DNA of 43,947 nucleotides from Nocardioidaceae bacterium (GCA_013697585.1 JACCWP010000090.1:1-43947), one strand, 5' to 3'; shown: positions 23,916-33,434, numbered from the stretch's first letter. Notes: generated from the letters alone by a model not told the origin. Program-made: numbers and translations.

Positions 23916-25462
23916 CCGCCGAGCGTGTCCGCTGCCGCCTTGTTCGCCGCCTGCTGAGCAGCCTTCTTGGCCGCACCCTTCTTGGCGGCACCCTTCTTCG
24001 CCGCACCCTTCTTCGCGGCACCCTTCTTCGCGGCACCCTTCTTTCCGGGATTGGCCCGAGCCCAGGATCTTGCATGCTCCCTGGCCGCGGCCCGCTCGGC
24101 CCGCTTGCTGGCGCGTCGCTCCCGTTCCAGCCCGCCGGCGGTGTCCGCGTCATGACCGGCATCGAGGCTGGCGGCGATCCTCAGCGCCCGACGCTGCTGG
24201 CGACGCGCGGCCTTCATCGCGACCACGCCCGGCGGGTCGGGCGCGGTCCGCCTCGCCCGCGCCTCGTGTCGTTCGCCCGGCCCCGGCGGGTCACCTGTCA
24301 GGCCGAGATCCTCAGGCGGCGGAAGAGGCTGCTCGTGGCTGCGCGGCCCGTCGTACGGGAGCAGGCCCTGCCGTCGGGTCACCTCCAACAGGACCGATGC
24401 CAGTGTCTCCTCCATGACCGGCAACAGCTCGGAGTCGCTGACGTCGTCCGGGCGGCGGGCGCTGGCTGCGCCAGGCGACGAAGACAGATCGCCCAGGTCG
24501 CCGTAGACGTTGACACCAGAGCTGGCGAAGAAGTCCACGGCATCGGCGGTGCGCTCGTCGACCCACGCCCGGTCCTCGTCCGGGAGCACCAGCGGGAAGG
24601 ACTGCTCGCGCAGCTCGAGCACCTCGCGCGCGAGGAAGAACTTCACCAGGTCGGAATAGCTGTCACCCGGGATTCGCCCGGAGACGCGCTGGTTGATCCG
24701 TCGCAGCGTCTCGCACTCGACGGCTCCGAGCGAGGTGTTGGTGCGGCGCACGTCGACGTCGTAGGCCGCCGGGTCCAGGCCGGTCGCCGCCGAGAAGCGC
24801 TCCCACAGCAGGGTGGGCGAGGCACCCGACGGGGGCACGGTGACCACGTGCACGTGATCGGCGGGAACGTGGTCGAGGTACGGGCCGAGCGACTGCCGCG
24901 GATCCTGCTGGCGCCAGAACCGGCTTCCCAGCGTGTCGGCGCGGCGATCGTCACGGCGGGGCAGCAGCCGGGTCAGCCCGGTGGATGACGGCACCGCCGT
25001 GCCGGCGGCGTCGCGCAGCGAGGTGATGAACCGCTCCCAGGTCGAAGCCTGCTTGTTGCGCAGCGTCGTCTGCCAGGCGGCGGGGATGACCTTCACGTAG
25101 TCGCGCGCCGTGAAGACGATGTGCACCTCTGCCGGCGCGAGCGACCGCACCATCCGCGTGATCGCCTTGGGCGGGGCCATGCACAAGAACTCCATCGACA
25201 GCAGCCCGGTGTGCGCGTCGGCCGCGGCGATCTCGTCGACCAGGAACTGCCACTGACGCGCGTCCTCGGGTCTCGAGCCCGGATGCATCCTTCGGCCCAT
25301 CAGCTGCAGCACCGATCGCACCAGCTGGCCGAACGTCTCTCGGGGCAGCACCACCTGGTTGCGCAGCAGCGCGTCCCGGTTCTGGTAGAGCACGGCCTGG
25401 ATGAAGGTCGTGCCCGTCTTCAACGGCCCGATGTGGACAAAGACTTTCTGCACCGACGCCAT
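23912..25462 (-). CDS. sulfotransferase-like protein with (AAKKG)n basic tail
   Basis: The 516-residue protein starts with a PAPS-type P-loop, IGPLKTGTTFIQ (K15), and has a 3'-phosphate-binding-like segment, FTARDYVKVIPAAW. It therefore belongs to the sulfotransferase/P-loop fold; the substrate is unknown. After about residue 390 comes a highly basic tail with RRQQRRALR, KRAERAAAREHARSWAR and then about five AAKKG repeats (15-bp DNA repeat, 23961-24046). The tail resembles the Lys/Ala tails of actinobacterial HU and heparin-binding proteins. ATG 25462 was chosen over GTG 25471 because AGGAGG is only 2 nt from the latter. The neighbour upstream is a paralogue. Confidence 0.82.
   Translation of the reverse strand: MASVQKVFVHIGPLKTGTTFIQAVLYQNRDALLRNQVVLPRETFGQLVRSVLQLMGRRMHPGSRPEDARQWQFLVDEIAAADAHTGLLSMEFLCMAPPKAITRMVRSLAPAEVHIVFTARDYVKVIPAAWQTTLRNKQASTWERFITSLRDAAGTAVPSSTGLTRLLPRRDDRRADTLGSRFWRQQDPRQSLGPYLDHVPADHVHVVTVPPSGASPTLLWERFSAATGLDPAAYDVDVRRTNTSLGAVECETLRRINQRVSGRIPGDSYSDLVKFFLAREVLELREQSFPLVLPDEDRAWVDERTADAVDFFASSGVNVYGDLGDLSSSPGAASARRPDDVSDSELLPVMEETLASVLLEVTRRQGLLPYDGPRSHEQPLPPPEDLGLTGDPPGPGERHEARARRTAPDPPGVVAMKAARRQQRRALRIAASLDAGHDADTAGGLERERRASKRAERAAAREHARSWARANPGKKGAAKKGAAKKGAAKKGAAKKGAAKKAAQQAANKAAADTLGG
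23961..24046. repeat. 15-bp tandem repeat coding for AAKKG units
   Basis: Five to six copies of a 15-bp unit (ggcacccttcttcgc type on the plus strand) encode the AAKKG tail of the sulfotransferase-like protein. Units alternate between two near-identical forms. Confidence 0.85.
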
Positions 25463-25524
25463 CTGTTTCACCGCCTCCTCGGTCGCGCTTGCCGATCGGT
25501 CCTGGTCCCGTCGCGCACTCGACG

Positions 25525-26817
25525 CTACCGCCGTCGCAGAAGCCGGTACCCCGCGTACCCGATCCCCAGTGCCCAGTTGTCGTGCGCGGCCGCGACCATG
25601 CGCTCCTTCGCCGCCTGCCAGCGGCTGCGCTCCAGCTCGGCCACCCGGGCGCGCGCCGCATCGCGCTCGGCGGCGTAGCCCTCGGCGGCTGCTCGCAGGT
25701 CGTCGGTGACGGCTCGCAGGTCATCGCGCTCCCTGGTCAGCAGGCGGCGCTGGCCCACCAGGTCGGCCTGCTCCTCGAGCGCGTCAGCGATCGTACGGAC
25801 CGCGAGCACCAGCAGCTCGTCTGCGCCCACCTTGTCCGGGTCGACTGCGGTCGACGTGACGGCGTCGGTGGGAACGAGGTCGGTCAGGTCGCCGACGACG
25901 CGCACGTCGGACGCCTGCAACCGGCCGACCCACTCGCGGCTGAGGTCGGACGCCCAGTCGCGGGCCTCCGCGGGAAGCGCCACGCGGCCCGACGTGGGCC
26001 GGCTAGCCCACCATCGGCCGAGCATCGCCCCCCGCAGCGACGTGCGGCGTACGGCGCCCTTGGTGTCACGAGCGTCCAGCTCGGCCTGGATGATGCGCAG
26101 CATCGTGGTCTCGCGCGGCCCGAGGCCGGGGTTGGAGCGAGCCGTGCGATCGGGCAGCCACTCCCCGGCCAGCCCGAACGCTTCGCAGAAGCGGCCGAGC
26201 AGCAGCTCCTGGTCCTGACCAGTGGCCGGGACGGTCACCACCGTGGCCGGTACGCCGCCGAGACCTCGCGACCACCGGTCGACGACCTCGGGCCAGGTCT
26301 GGCGGTGCCAGAAGCGGCGGGACCCCTCCTCGTCGGGATCCTCGCGCAGATTGTGCACGAAGGTGCCGTAGTCGCTGGTGGAGGAGTGCTTGACCTTCTC
26401 CTGCCAAGCGGCCGGAATCTGCCGGATGAGGTCGCGGGCGGAATAGACCACCCGCAGCTCGTGGTCGGGCAGGGCCGCGCGAACCCTGGCGATCGTGGCC
26501 TCGTCGGCGACGCAGAGGTTCTCGTTGCTGATCACGACGTCGCCCGGCCAGTCCTGAATCTGCGCCGTCAGGTCGTCGAATGCGCCCCGCGCGGTCTCGA
26601 GCACGCCGCCCCAGGACATGTCGAGCAGGTCGACGGTCGCGTGGAACTGGGACTGCCGGTGCTGGCCCGGTACCAGCACGCCGTGCTCGCGGAGCAGGTC
26701 GCGATTGCTGAACAGCACGTCCTGCAACTGGGTCGTGCCGGTCTTGGGCGCACCCACGTGCAGGTGCACGACACGCCGACCCCGGAGTGCCGGATCGGTC
26801 GTCGGCTCGGCTGTCAC
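25525..26817 (-). CDS. sulfotransferase-like protein with C-terminal coiled coil
   Basis: The 430-residue protein is a paralogue of the next gene downstream. Its P-loop is LHVGAPKTGTTQLQ (K25), followed by VLFSNRDLLREHG and the matching VVYSARDLIRQIPAAW segment. The C-terminal third differs: residues about 325-405 form a coiled coil (LLTRERDDLRAVTDDLRAAAEGYAAERDAARARVAELE), and the end WALGIGYAGYRLLRRR is short and basic. The sulfotransferase fold is clear and the substrate is unknown; glycans or surface polymers are an inference. GTG 26817 is preceded by GAGGAGCGCC. The gap to the downstream paralogue is 62 nt, so the two are probably co-transcribed. Confidence 0.82.
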   Translation of the reverse strand: MTAEPTTDPALRGRRVVHLHVGAPKTGTTQLQDVLFSNRDLLREHGVLVPGQHRQSQFHATVDLLDMSWGGVLETARGAFDDLTAQIQDWPGDVVISNENLCVADEATIARVRAALPDHELRVVYSARDLIRQIPAAWQEKVKHSSTSDYGTFVHNLREDPDEEGSRRFWHRQTWPEVVDRWSRGLGGVPATVVTVPATGQDQELLLGRFCEAFGLAGEWLPDRTARSNPGLGPRETTMLRIIQAELDARDTKGAVRRTSLRGAMLGRWWASRPTSGRVALPAEARDWASDLSREWVGRLQASDVRVVGDLTDLVPTDAVTSTAVDPDKVGADELLVLAVRTIADALEEQADLVGQRRLLTRERDDLRAVTDDLRAAAEGYAAERDAARARVAELERSRWQAAKERMVAAAHDNWALGIGYAGYRLLRRR

Positions 26818-26868
26818 GGCGCTCCTCAGCTGTCTCGGCGGTCGGGTGTCCGCGGGCGGACAACCAAC

Positions 26869-27801
26869 TCAGGCTAGCGCCTGCACCACCCGAGAGGGGC
26901 TCGGGCGGCCGAGGTGGCGGGCGATCCACTGGCTGGTCCGGGTCAGCGCAGCGAGGTCGACACCGGTGTGCACGCCGAGGCCGTCGAGCAGCCACACCAG
27001 GTCCTCGGTCGCGAGGTTTCCGGTTGCGCTCCTGGCGAACGGGCAGCCACCCAGCCCGCCGGCCGACGCGTCGATGGTGGTGACCCCAGCCCGCAGGCCA
27101 GCCAGCACGTTCGCGAGCGCCTGGCCGTACGTGTCGTGGCAGTGCAGGGCCAACCGGTCGGGGCCGACACCAGCCGCGGCGAGCTCGCCCAGCAGGGCCG
27201 TGACGTGCCCGGCGGTGCCCACACCGATGGTGTCGCCGAGGGACAGCTGGTCGGCCCCGAGGTCGAGCAACCGGCGTCCGGCGGCGACCACCTGGTCGAG
27301 CGGCACGTCCCCCTCCCACGGGTCGCCGAAGCACATCGACAGGTACGCGCGGACGGCCATGCCCGCGTCGCGGGCACGGCTGACGACCGGCGCGAACATG
27401 GCGTACTGCTCGTCGAGCGCCCGGTTGAGGTTGCGGCGGGCGAACGTCTCGGTCGCGCTGGCGAAGATCGCGATATGCCTGACGCCGGCCGTCAGCGCGC
27501 GCTCCAGCCCGCGCTCGTTGGGCACCAGGACTGGCAGTGCCTGACTGGGCGGGAGCCCGTCGGTGGCGAGCCGGGCGAGCAGCCCGTCTGCATCGGCCAG
27601 CTGCGGCACCCACCGAGGGTGCACCAGGCTGGTGGTCTCGACGACGGGCAGCCCGGCAGCCACGAGCCGCTGGACGAACTCCGCCTTGACGTCGACCGGG
27701 ACGAGAGCAGACTCGTTCTGCAAGCCGTCGCGAGGGGCGACCTCGTAGATGGTCACCCGCTCGGGCAACGTCGGGTCGCGTACCACCTGCGGCGCGCGCA
27801 T
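26869..27801 (-). CDS. mvaB: hydroxymethylglutaryl-CoA lyase
   Basis: The 310-residue protein is a DRE-TIM lyase. Visible are YEVAPRDGLQNE (catalytic Arg/Asp metal site), ETTSLVHPRWVPQLAD, LSMCFGDPWEGDV, LSLGDTIGVG, LHCHDTYGQAL (metal His pair) and GGLGGCPFARSATGNLATED, which carries the mobile-loop cysteine. It cleaves HMG-CoA to acetoacetate and acetyl-CoA, the last step of leucine degradation. Its ATG overlaps the TGA of the carboxylase alpha gene (TGATG), so it is coupled. It ends the three-gene operon. Confidence 0.94.
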   Translation of the reverse strand: MRAPQVVRDPTLPERVTIYEVAPRDGLQNESALVPVDVKAEFVQRLVAAGLPVVETTSLVHPRWVPQLADADGLLARLATDGLPPSQALPVLVPNERGLERALTAGVRHIAIFASATETFARRNLNRALDEQYAMFAPVVSRARDAGMAVRAYLSMCFGDPWEGDVPLDQVVAAGRRLLDLGADQLSLGDTIGVGTAGHVTALLGELAAAGVGPDRLALHCHDTYGQALANVLAGLRAGVTTIDASAGGLGGCPFARSATGNLATEDLVWLLDGLGVHTGVDLAALTRTSQWIARHLGRPSPSRVVQALA

Positions 27802-29744
27802 CAGGTGGCTGACAGGTCCGCGGGGGCGGGCGCGACGCGGAACAGCACGTGCCCGATGGGCACCTGGTCGCCGGCTGCGGCGCCGACGGCCGCAACCGTG
27901 CCATCGAAGGGGGCGGTGAGGGCCAGCTCCATCTTCATCGCCTCCAGTGCCCCGAGCGGCTGGCCGGCGAGCACGGTCTCGCCGGCGCGCACCCGCACGG
28001 CGAGCACCGTGCCGGGCATGGGGGCGACCACGTCTCCGTCGGCGGTGGCGGTCGCGTGGTCGGCGAGGACGTCAGGACGCACGAAGACGTGCCGGTGTCC
28101 CTGGTGGACGACCTCCACGGCGTGCGCGGTCACGTTGACGACGCCCTGCAGCAGCCGGCCGCCCAGGTCGAGCACGACAACGTGATAGGCGCAGCGCAGC
28201 TCCTCCACCGGGGTGTCGTCGACCCGCCCAGCGACGCGGTCGACGAGGACCGGCCGGTCGAGCTCGACCCGCACGGGCGTCGGCGGCCCGCCGAGCCGCC
28301 AACCGTCTGGCGCGAACGGGTGCGGGTCACCGTCGGTCATGACCAGCACGGCGGCGACCGCCCAGGCCGCGAGAACCCGGTGGGCGTCCAGCTCCGGCTC
28401 GTCGATCGTCGCGGAGTCCAGCCATGACGTGTTGATTGCGGCGTCGCGGAAGGCCGCACCCGCCGCCAGCACGCGTAGGAAGCCGACGTTGGTGGTCAGG
28501 CCGAGGATCGCCGTGTCGTCAAGAGCGGCGACCAGCGCCCGCCGTGCGGTCTCCCGGTCGCGGCCGTGCACCACGATCTTGCCGAGCATGGGGTCGTAGG
28601 CAGTGCCGACGACCTGCCCGCTGGAAAGCGCCGCGTCCACTCGGGCTTGCGCGGGCCACCGGACGAGGATGGCCTCTCCCGCCTGCGGCAGGAAGCCGTG
28701 GAAGGCGTCCTCTGCATAGACCCGCGCCTCGATCGCGTGACCGTCGACGCGCACGTCGTCCTGTCCGATCGGCAGCGGCGCGCCGCCGGCGACGAGCAGC
28801 TGCAGGCCCACGAGGTCGAGACCACAGACCATCTCTGTGACCGGGTGCTCGACCTGCAGACGGGTGTTCATCTCCAGGAAGAAGAAGTCTTCGCCCGCGA
28901 CGAGGAACTCCACGGTGCCGGCGTTGACGTAGCCGACCGCCCGGGCCAGCGCGACCGCTGCCTCGCACAACCGGGTGCGCAGGTCCGCCGAGATCGTGGG
29001 TGCCGGGGCCTCCTCCAACACCTTCTGGTGCCGACGCTGGGTCGAGCAGTCCCGCTCGTACAGGTGCAGGCACGAACCGTGTGCGTCGGCCAGCACCTGG
29101 ACCTCGACGTGGCGGCCGTGCTCGACGTATTGCTCGACCAGCAGCGTGTCGTCGCCGAAGGACGCCAGCGCCTCGCGTCCGCCCGCGGCGAGGGCCTCGT
29201 CGAGGTCTGCGGCATGGCGCACCACGCGCATGCCCTTGCCGCCACCACCGGCGGCCGCCTTGACCAGCAGCGGGTACGCAACCGGCGGCGGCCTGTCATC
29301 GTCACCACGGACTGGGGCGCCGAGCGATGGAGACAGCTCATGGGAGGGAACGCAGGGAACTCCGGCGGCCACGGCCACGGAGCGAGCATGGTCCTTGCGA
29401 CCCATCTGCTCGATCACGTCCGCGGGTGGTCCGACGAAGACGAGACCGGCGTCTGCCACCGCGCGGGCGAACGCGGCGTGCTCGGACAGGAATCCGTAGC
29501 CGGGGTGGACCGCCTCCGCGCCGGATGCCACAGCGGCCGCCACCACCGCCTCCCCGTCGAGATAGCTCTCCACGCGCACGGCGTCGTCGGCGGCCAGGAC
29601 GTGCGGCGCGGCGCGATCAGCCGCGGTGTAGACCGCGATGCTGCGAACGGCCGAGGCATGGCAGGCGCGAATGACGCGCAGGGCGATCTCGCCCCGGTTG
29701 GCGACCAGCAGGGTGCCGAACGGCCTTGCCGGCAACGAGGTCAT
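27801..29744 (-). CDS. methylcrotonyl-CoA carboxylase alpha subunit (biotin carboxylase plus BCCP)
   Basis: The 647-residue protein has a biotin carboxylase domain (LLVANRGEIALRVIRAC at the start, KAAAGGGGKGMRVV ATP-grasp loop, EMNTRLQVEHPVTE) and a C-terminal biotinyl domain with EAMKMEL, biotin on K604. It carboxylates biotin with ATP and bicarbonate for the beta subunit. The assignment to methylcrotonyl-CoA rests on the neighbours: a beta subunit with methylcrotonyl-type motifs and HMG-CoA lyase. A Pro/Asp-rich insertion (LGAPVRGDDDRPPP) precedes the ATP-grasp loop. ATG 29744 has GAGGGCGG upstream; a GTG at 29756 overlaps the beta stop and is possible. Confidence 0.93.
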   Translation of the reverse strand: MTSLPARPFGTLLVANRGEIALRVIRACHASAVRSIAVYTAADRAAPHVLAADDAVRVESYLDGEAVVAAAVASGAEAVHPGYGFLSEHAAFARAVADAGLVFVGPPADVIEQMGRKDHARSVAVAAGVPCVPSHELSPSLGAPVRGDDDRPPPVAYPLLVKAAAGGGGKGMRVVRHAADLDEALAAGGREALASFGDDTLLVEQYVEHGRHVEVQVLADAHGSCLHLYERDCSTQRRHQKVLEEAPAPTISADLRTRLCEAAVALARAVGYVNAGTVEFLVAGEDFFFLEMNTRLQVEHPVTEMVCGLDLVGLQLLVAGGAPLPIGQDDVRVDGHAIEARVYAEDAFHGFLPQAGEAILVRWPAQARVDAALSSGQVVGTAYDPMLGKIVVHGRDRETARRALVAALDDTAILGLTTNVGFLRVLAAGAAFRDAAINTSWLDSATIDEPELDAHRVLAAWAVAAVLVMTDGDPHPFAPDGWRLGGPPTPVRVELDRPVLVDRVAGRVDDTPVEELRCAYHVVVLDLGGRLLQGVVNVTAHAVEVVHQGHRHVFVRPDVLADHATATADGDVVAPMPGTVLAVRVRAGETVLAGQPLGALEAMKMELALTAPFDGTVAAVGAAAGDQVPIGHVLFRVAPAPADLSAT

Positions 29745-29752
29745 GTCCGCCC

Positions 29753-31306
29753 TCACATCCGGAAGACGCCATAGCGAGGCGAGGGCAGGGGCGCGTGAGC
29801 AGCGGCTGCGAGCCCGAGGCCGAGCACCCGCCGGGTCTCCGCTGGCTCGATCACACCGTCGTCCCACAGCCGGGCGGTCGCGTACCAGGGGGAGCCCTGA
29901 GTGGCGTACTGGCTGCGGATGGGCCGCTTGAACGCCTCCTCGTCCTCGGTCGACCAGTCGCCGCCGGTCGCCTCGAGGGTGTCGCGCCGAACGGTCGCCA
30001 GCACCGCAGCCGCCTGCTCGCCGCCCATCACCGAGATGCGCGCGTTGGGCCAGGTCCACAGGAACCGCGGGTCGTACGCCCGCCCGCACATGCCGTAGTT
30101 GCCGGCGCCGAACGAGCCGCCGATGACGACCGTGAACTTGGGTACGACCGAGCAGGCAACGGCGGTCACCAGCGTGGCGCCGTCCTTGGCGATGCCTCCG
30201 GTCTCGTACTCACGGCCGACCATGAAGCCGCTGATGTTCTGCAGGAAGACGAGGGGCACGCCGCGCTGGTTGGCCAGCTCGATGAAGTGCGCACCCTTGA
30301 GCGCCGACTCACTGAACAGGATCCCGTTGCTGGCGAGCACGGCGACCGGGTACCCCCAGACCCGTGCGAACCCGCACACCAGCGTCTGACCATAGAGCGC
30401 CTTGAACTCGTGCAGCCGCGACCCGTCCACGACGCGGCGGATGACTTCCCGCACGTCGTAGGGCACCCTCGGATCGGCCGGGACCACGTCGTGCAGACCG
30501 TCGGGGTCGACGGCCGGCTCTTCGGGCTCGTGCGGTCGCAGAGTCGGGTTGCGGGGGCGCTCGCCGGTGCCGATGACCGAGCGCACGATCGCGAGTGCCT
30601 CGGCGTCGTCAGCGGCCAGGTGGTCGACCACGCCGGAGCGGCGGGCGTGCACGTCGCCGCCTCCGAGCTCCTCGGCGGTCACGACCTCGCCGGTCGCGGC
30701 CTTCACCAGCGGTGGCCCACCGAGGAAGATCGTGCCCTGGTCCTTGACGATCACGGTCTCGTCCGACATGGCGGGCACGTAGGCACCCCCGGCCGTGCAG
30801 GAGCCCATCACGGCCGAGACCTGCGGCACGCCGACCTCGGACAGTCTTGCCTGGTTGAAGAAGATCCGGCCGAAGTGCTCGCGGTCAGGAAAGACCTCGT
30901 CCTGCAGCGGCAGGTAGGCGCCGCCGGAGTCGACGAGGTAGACACACGGGAGCCGGTTGTCGAACGCGACCTGCTGAGCCCGCAGGTGCTTCTTGACCGT
31001 CATCGGGTAGTACGTGCCGCCCTTGACCGTGGCGTCGTTGGCGACCACGACGCACTCGCGAGCTGCCACCCGACCGATGCCCGTGACGATGCCAGCCGAC
31101 GGGACGGCGTCGTCGTACATGCCGGTGGCGGCCAGCGGGCTGAGCTCGAGGAAGGGCGAGCCCGGGTCGAGCAGCCGGTCGACCCGGTCGCGGACGAGCA
31201 GCTTGCCGCGGCCGACGTGCCGCTCGCGCGCCGTGGTCGAGCCACCCTGGCGGGCAATCGCCAACCGCGCGCGCAGCTCGTCGACGAGGTCGCGCAACTC
31301 ACTCAC
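29753..31306 (-). CDS. methylcrotonyl-CoA carboxylase beta subunit (carboxyltransferase)
   Basis: The 517-residue protein is a two-domain acyl-CoA carboxyltransferase. Its [17 protein letters not shown] block, [38 protein letters not shown] and [19 protein letters not shown] are typical of methylcrotonyl-CoA carboxylase rather than of propionyl-CoA carboxylase. It transfers CO2 from biotin to 3-methylcrotonyl-CoA, giving 3-methylglutaconyl-CoA. The gene opens the operon beta-alpha-mvaB. The usual isovaleryl-CoA dehydrogenase and enoyl-CoA hydratase genes are not next to it. GTG 31306 starts the protein as [11 protein letters not shown]. Confidence 0.94.
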   Translation of the reverse strand: MSELRDLVDELRARLAIARQGGSTTARERHVGRGKLLVRDRVDRLLDPGSPFLELSPLAATGMYDDAVPSAGIVTGIGRVAARECVVVANDATVKGGTYYPMTVKKHLRAQQVAFDNRLPCVYLVDSGGAYLPLQDEVFPDREHFGRIFFNQARLSEVGVPQVSAVMGSCTAGGAYVPAMSDETVIVKDQGTIFLGGPPLVKAATGEVVTAEELGGGDVHARRSGVVDHLAADDAEALAIVRSVIGTGERPRNPTLRPHEPEEPAVDPDGLHDVVPADPRVPYDVREVIRRVVDGSRLHEFKALYGQTLVCGFARVWGYPVAVLASNGILFSESALKGAHFIELANQRGVPLVFLQNISGFMVGREYETGGIAKDGATLVTAVACSVVPKFTVVIGGSFGAGNYGMCGRAYDPRFLWTWPNARISVMGGEQAAAVLATVRRDTLEATGGDWSTEDEEAFKRPIRSQYATQGSPWYATARLWDDGVIEPAETRRVLGLGLAAAAHAPLPSPRYGVFRM

Positions 31307-31345
31307 CCAGGCGATGGTAGGCGCTCCGCCTCGCCCTGTTCCTCC

Positions 31346-31966
31346 TCAGCTAACGAAGCGGATGATCGCCGGGTAGCGCCAGGGTTCGGGCCTGTTGGCG
31401 CGAACCGTTCCGATGATGTTGAGGGCGATCTCGCAGACCCACAGCAGCAGCAGGATTGGGACGACGACGAACAGTCCCAAGCCGAGGGTCAAGATGGCCA
31501 CGACGACGACGAGGAACACGAACCCGAGCGAGTAGAGCAACCAGGAGAGCTGGAAGTTCAGCGACTCGACGGCTTCACGGCGGACCCGCGGACTGCGGGA
31601 CCCGACCGTGTTCATCACGACGAGCGGGAAGACCCACCCGACCAGCGACAGAACCCCGGCTGTCAACAACCCGCCGACGTTGACGACGAGCAACGGGCCC
31701 AGATGGCTCCACACCGCCCAGGACGCCTCCTGCTCGGCACCGCCCGGGCCACGGTACAGCTCGTGGGTCGGCGGCAGGCTCTGGGACCGGTACGGCGGGG
31801 CCGCAGGCGAGCCGTAACCGGTCGGTGCCGGCCCAGGGGTTTGCGGCGGCCCCCACGCGTGGCCGTCCCACCAGCGCGAGCCTTGGCCGGTCGGGTCGGG
31901 ATACCAACCCGGCGATGGAGCCGGCCGCGGCTCGGCCGAACCGTCGTCCCACGACTCGTTGCTCAT
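31346..31966 (-). CDS. DUF2510-DUF4870 membrane protein
   Basis: The 206-residue protein starts with a DUF2510 motif (PGWYPDPTGQGSRWWDGHAW, residues about 19-38), a Trp-rich element common at the N-terminus of actinobacterial membrane proteins. A Pro-rich linker leads into a DUF4870 module with four hydrophobic helices, including WSHLGPLLVVNVGGLLTAGVLSLVGWVFPLV and LLYSLGFVFLVVVVAILTLGLGLFVVVPILLLL. The role of either domain is not known. GAGGGGCAC precedes ATG 31966. It sits between the carboxylase operon and a decayed insertion sequence. Confidence 0.9.
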   Translation of the reverse strand: MSNESWDDGSAEPRPAPSPGWYPDPTGQGSRWWDGHAWGPPQTPGPAPTGYGSPAAPPYRSQSLPPTHELYRGPGGAEQEASWAVWSHLGPLLVVNVGGLLTAGVLSLVGWVFPLVVMNTVGSRSPRVRREAVESLNFQLSWLLYSLGFVFLVVVVAILTLGLGLFVVVPILLLLWVCEIALNIIGTVRANRPEPWRYPAIIRFVS

Positions 31967-32104
31967 GTGCCCCTCGCTCAGCCGTGGTCCCCGAACAGGG
32001 TCGGCCGCTGCGGCGTCCGAGTCTGACCGTCATCACAGTCGAGGTCACGTGCGCGCTTGTCAAGCGGCCAGCTGACACACCAAAGATGCCCGCGAAACCG
32101 ATTC

Positions 32105-33434
32105 GTTGCCTCATGAAGAAATGCCCGCGTAGCGGTGCGCCTGTCGGGGCTGTGCTGGTCGGTCGGGACAGCCTCGGACATGGGACTGACGATGAGCCAG
32201 CGGATGGCGGTTACGAGGGCGGTGGGGACCCGGTATCGGTTGGCGTCGAAGGGTGCCAAGGCGGTGATCCTCGATGAGCTGTGCGCGACCACGGTTGGCA
32301 TCGTGACCATGCCCGCAGGGCGCTGCGGCAGTCGCTGGGTCCGCGTCGAGTGGCGCCGCGCAGGCTGCGGCCGCCGACCTACGACGAAGAGGTGCTGGTC
32401 GCGCTGAGGAAGGTGGTGGGCTGTGATGGACTCCCGGCCGGCAAGCGGATGGCGCCGTTCCTGGGTGAGATCACCGACCGGTTGCGGGCCGGTGGTGAGC
32501 TCGATGTCAGCGGCGAGGTCGCAGCCAAGCTGGGCGCGATGAGCGCGGCCACCATCGACCGCCGGCTCGCCGGGGAACGGGCGCGGCTGCAGCTCAGGGG
32601 CCGCTCGGGCACCAAGCCCGGTACGTTGTTGAAGGTCTCAGATCCCGATCCGGACCTGGGCGGACTGGGACCAACAGCGGCCCGGGTTCGTGGAGATCGG
32701 ATGCGTCGCCCACGAGGGCGGCGGCCCCTGCGGTGACTTCTGCCAGACCCTGACGGTGACCGACGTCCGGACCGGGTGGACCGAGAACGCCGCGGTGAAG
32801 AACAAGGCCCAGAAGTGGGTGCTGGCCGCGCTGATCGACATCACCGAGACGATCCCGTTCGAGGTCTTGGGCATCGATTCGGACAACGGGTCGGAGTTCA
32901 TCAACGCCCACCTGCTGGGCTGGTGTGACTACAACAAGCTGACCTTCACCCGCTCCCGGGCAGGGCGCAAGAACGACGGCGCGCACGTGGAGCAGAAGAA
33001 CTGGTCGGTGGTCCGCCGGGCGGTCGGCTACCACCGCTACGACACCGCCGAAGAGCTCGCCGTGCTCAACGAGATCTACGCCCTGCTGCGGGTGCAGACC
33101 AACTTCTTCGCACAGCAGCAAAAGCTCATCGAGAGGCACCGCGAGGCAGCGAAGGTGACCAAGCGCTACGACGAAGCCGCCACCGCGCCTATCAGCGCGT
33201 CCTGGCCGAACCCACGGTCGCCAAAAAGACCAAGCAGCAGCTGACCCGGCAGTACCGGAGGCTGAACCCGGCCCAGATCCGTCGTGACCTGCTTGGCCTA
33301 CAAGACCAGCTCCTTGAGCTCGTCCGGGCCAAGCACCCATCGACCAAGCTCCCCGCGAAACCGCCAGCGGCCACGCGGACATCTACTCGTGAGGCAACAA
33401 AGACCCGCTCCCGGGAATCTTGACGTGAGGCAAC
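32105..33434 (+). mobile_element. decayed insertion sequence with terminal inverted repeats
   Basis: A 23-nt left end beginning GTTGCCTCATGAAG (32105-32127) matches the complement of the right end (33412-33434, GTTGCCTCACGTCA) at about 17 of 23 positions, with the outer nine bases identical. The element is about 1.33 kb and encloses one transposase gene. A second copy of the right-end motif, cgtgaggcaaca, lies inside at 33388-33399, besides the terminal one at 33424-33435. No clear target duplication is visible. The transposase is frameshifted, so the element is dead. Confidence 0.75.
32180..33423 (+). pseudogene. frameshifted DDE (rve-type) transposase
   Basis: The gene can be read as one protein of about 410 residues only by changing frame three times. 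MSQRMAVTRAVGTRYRLASK runs in frame 2. After about 32290, WHRDHARRALRQSLG to RSGTKPGTLLK is in frame 1. After about 32635, IPIRTWADWDQQRPGFVEIG to RYDEAAT is back in frame 2. After about 33180, YQRVLAEPTVAKKTKQQLTRQ to the stop at 33421 is in frame 1. The catalytic core is recognisable from GDFCQTLTVTDVRTGW, GIDSDNGSEFIN and KNDGAHVEQKNW. I recognise an integrase-type transposase but cannot name the IS family with confidence. Confidence 0.85.
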
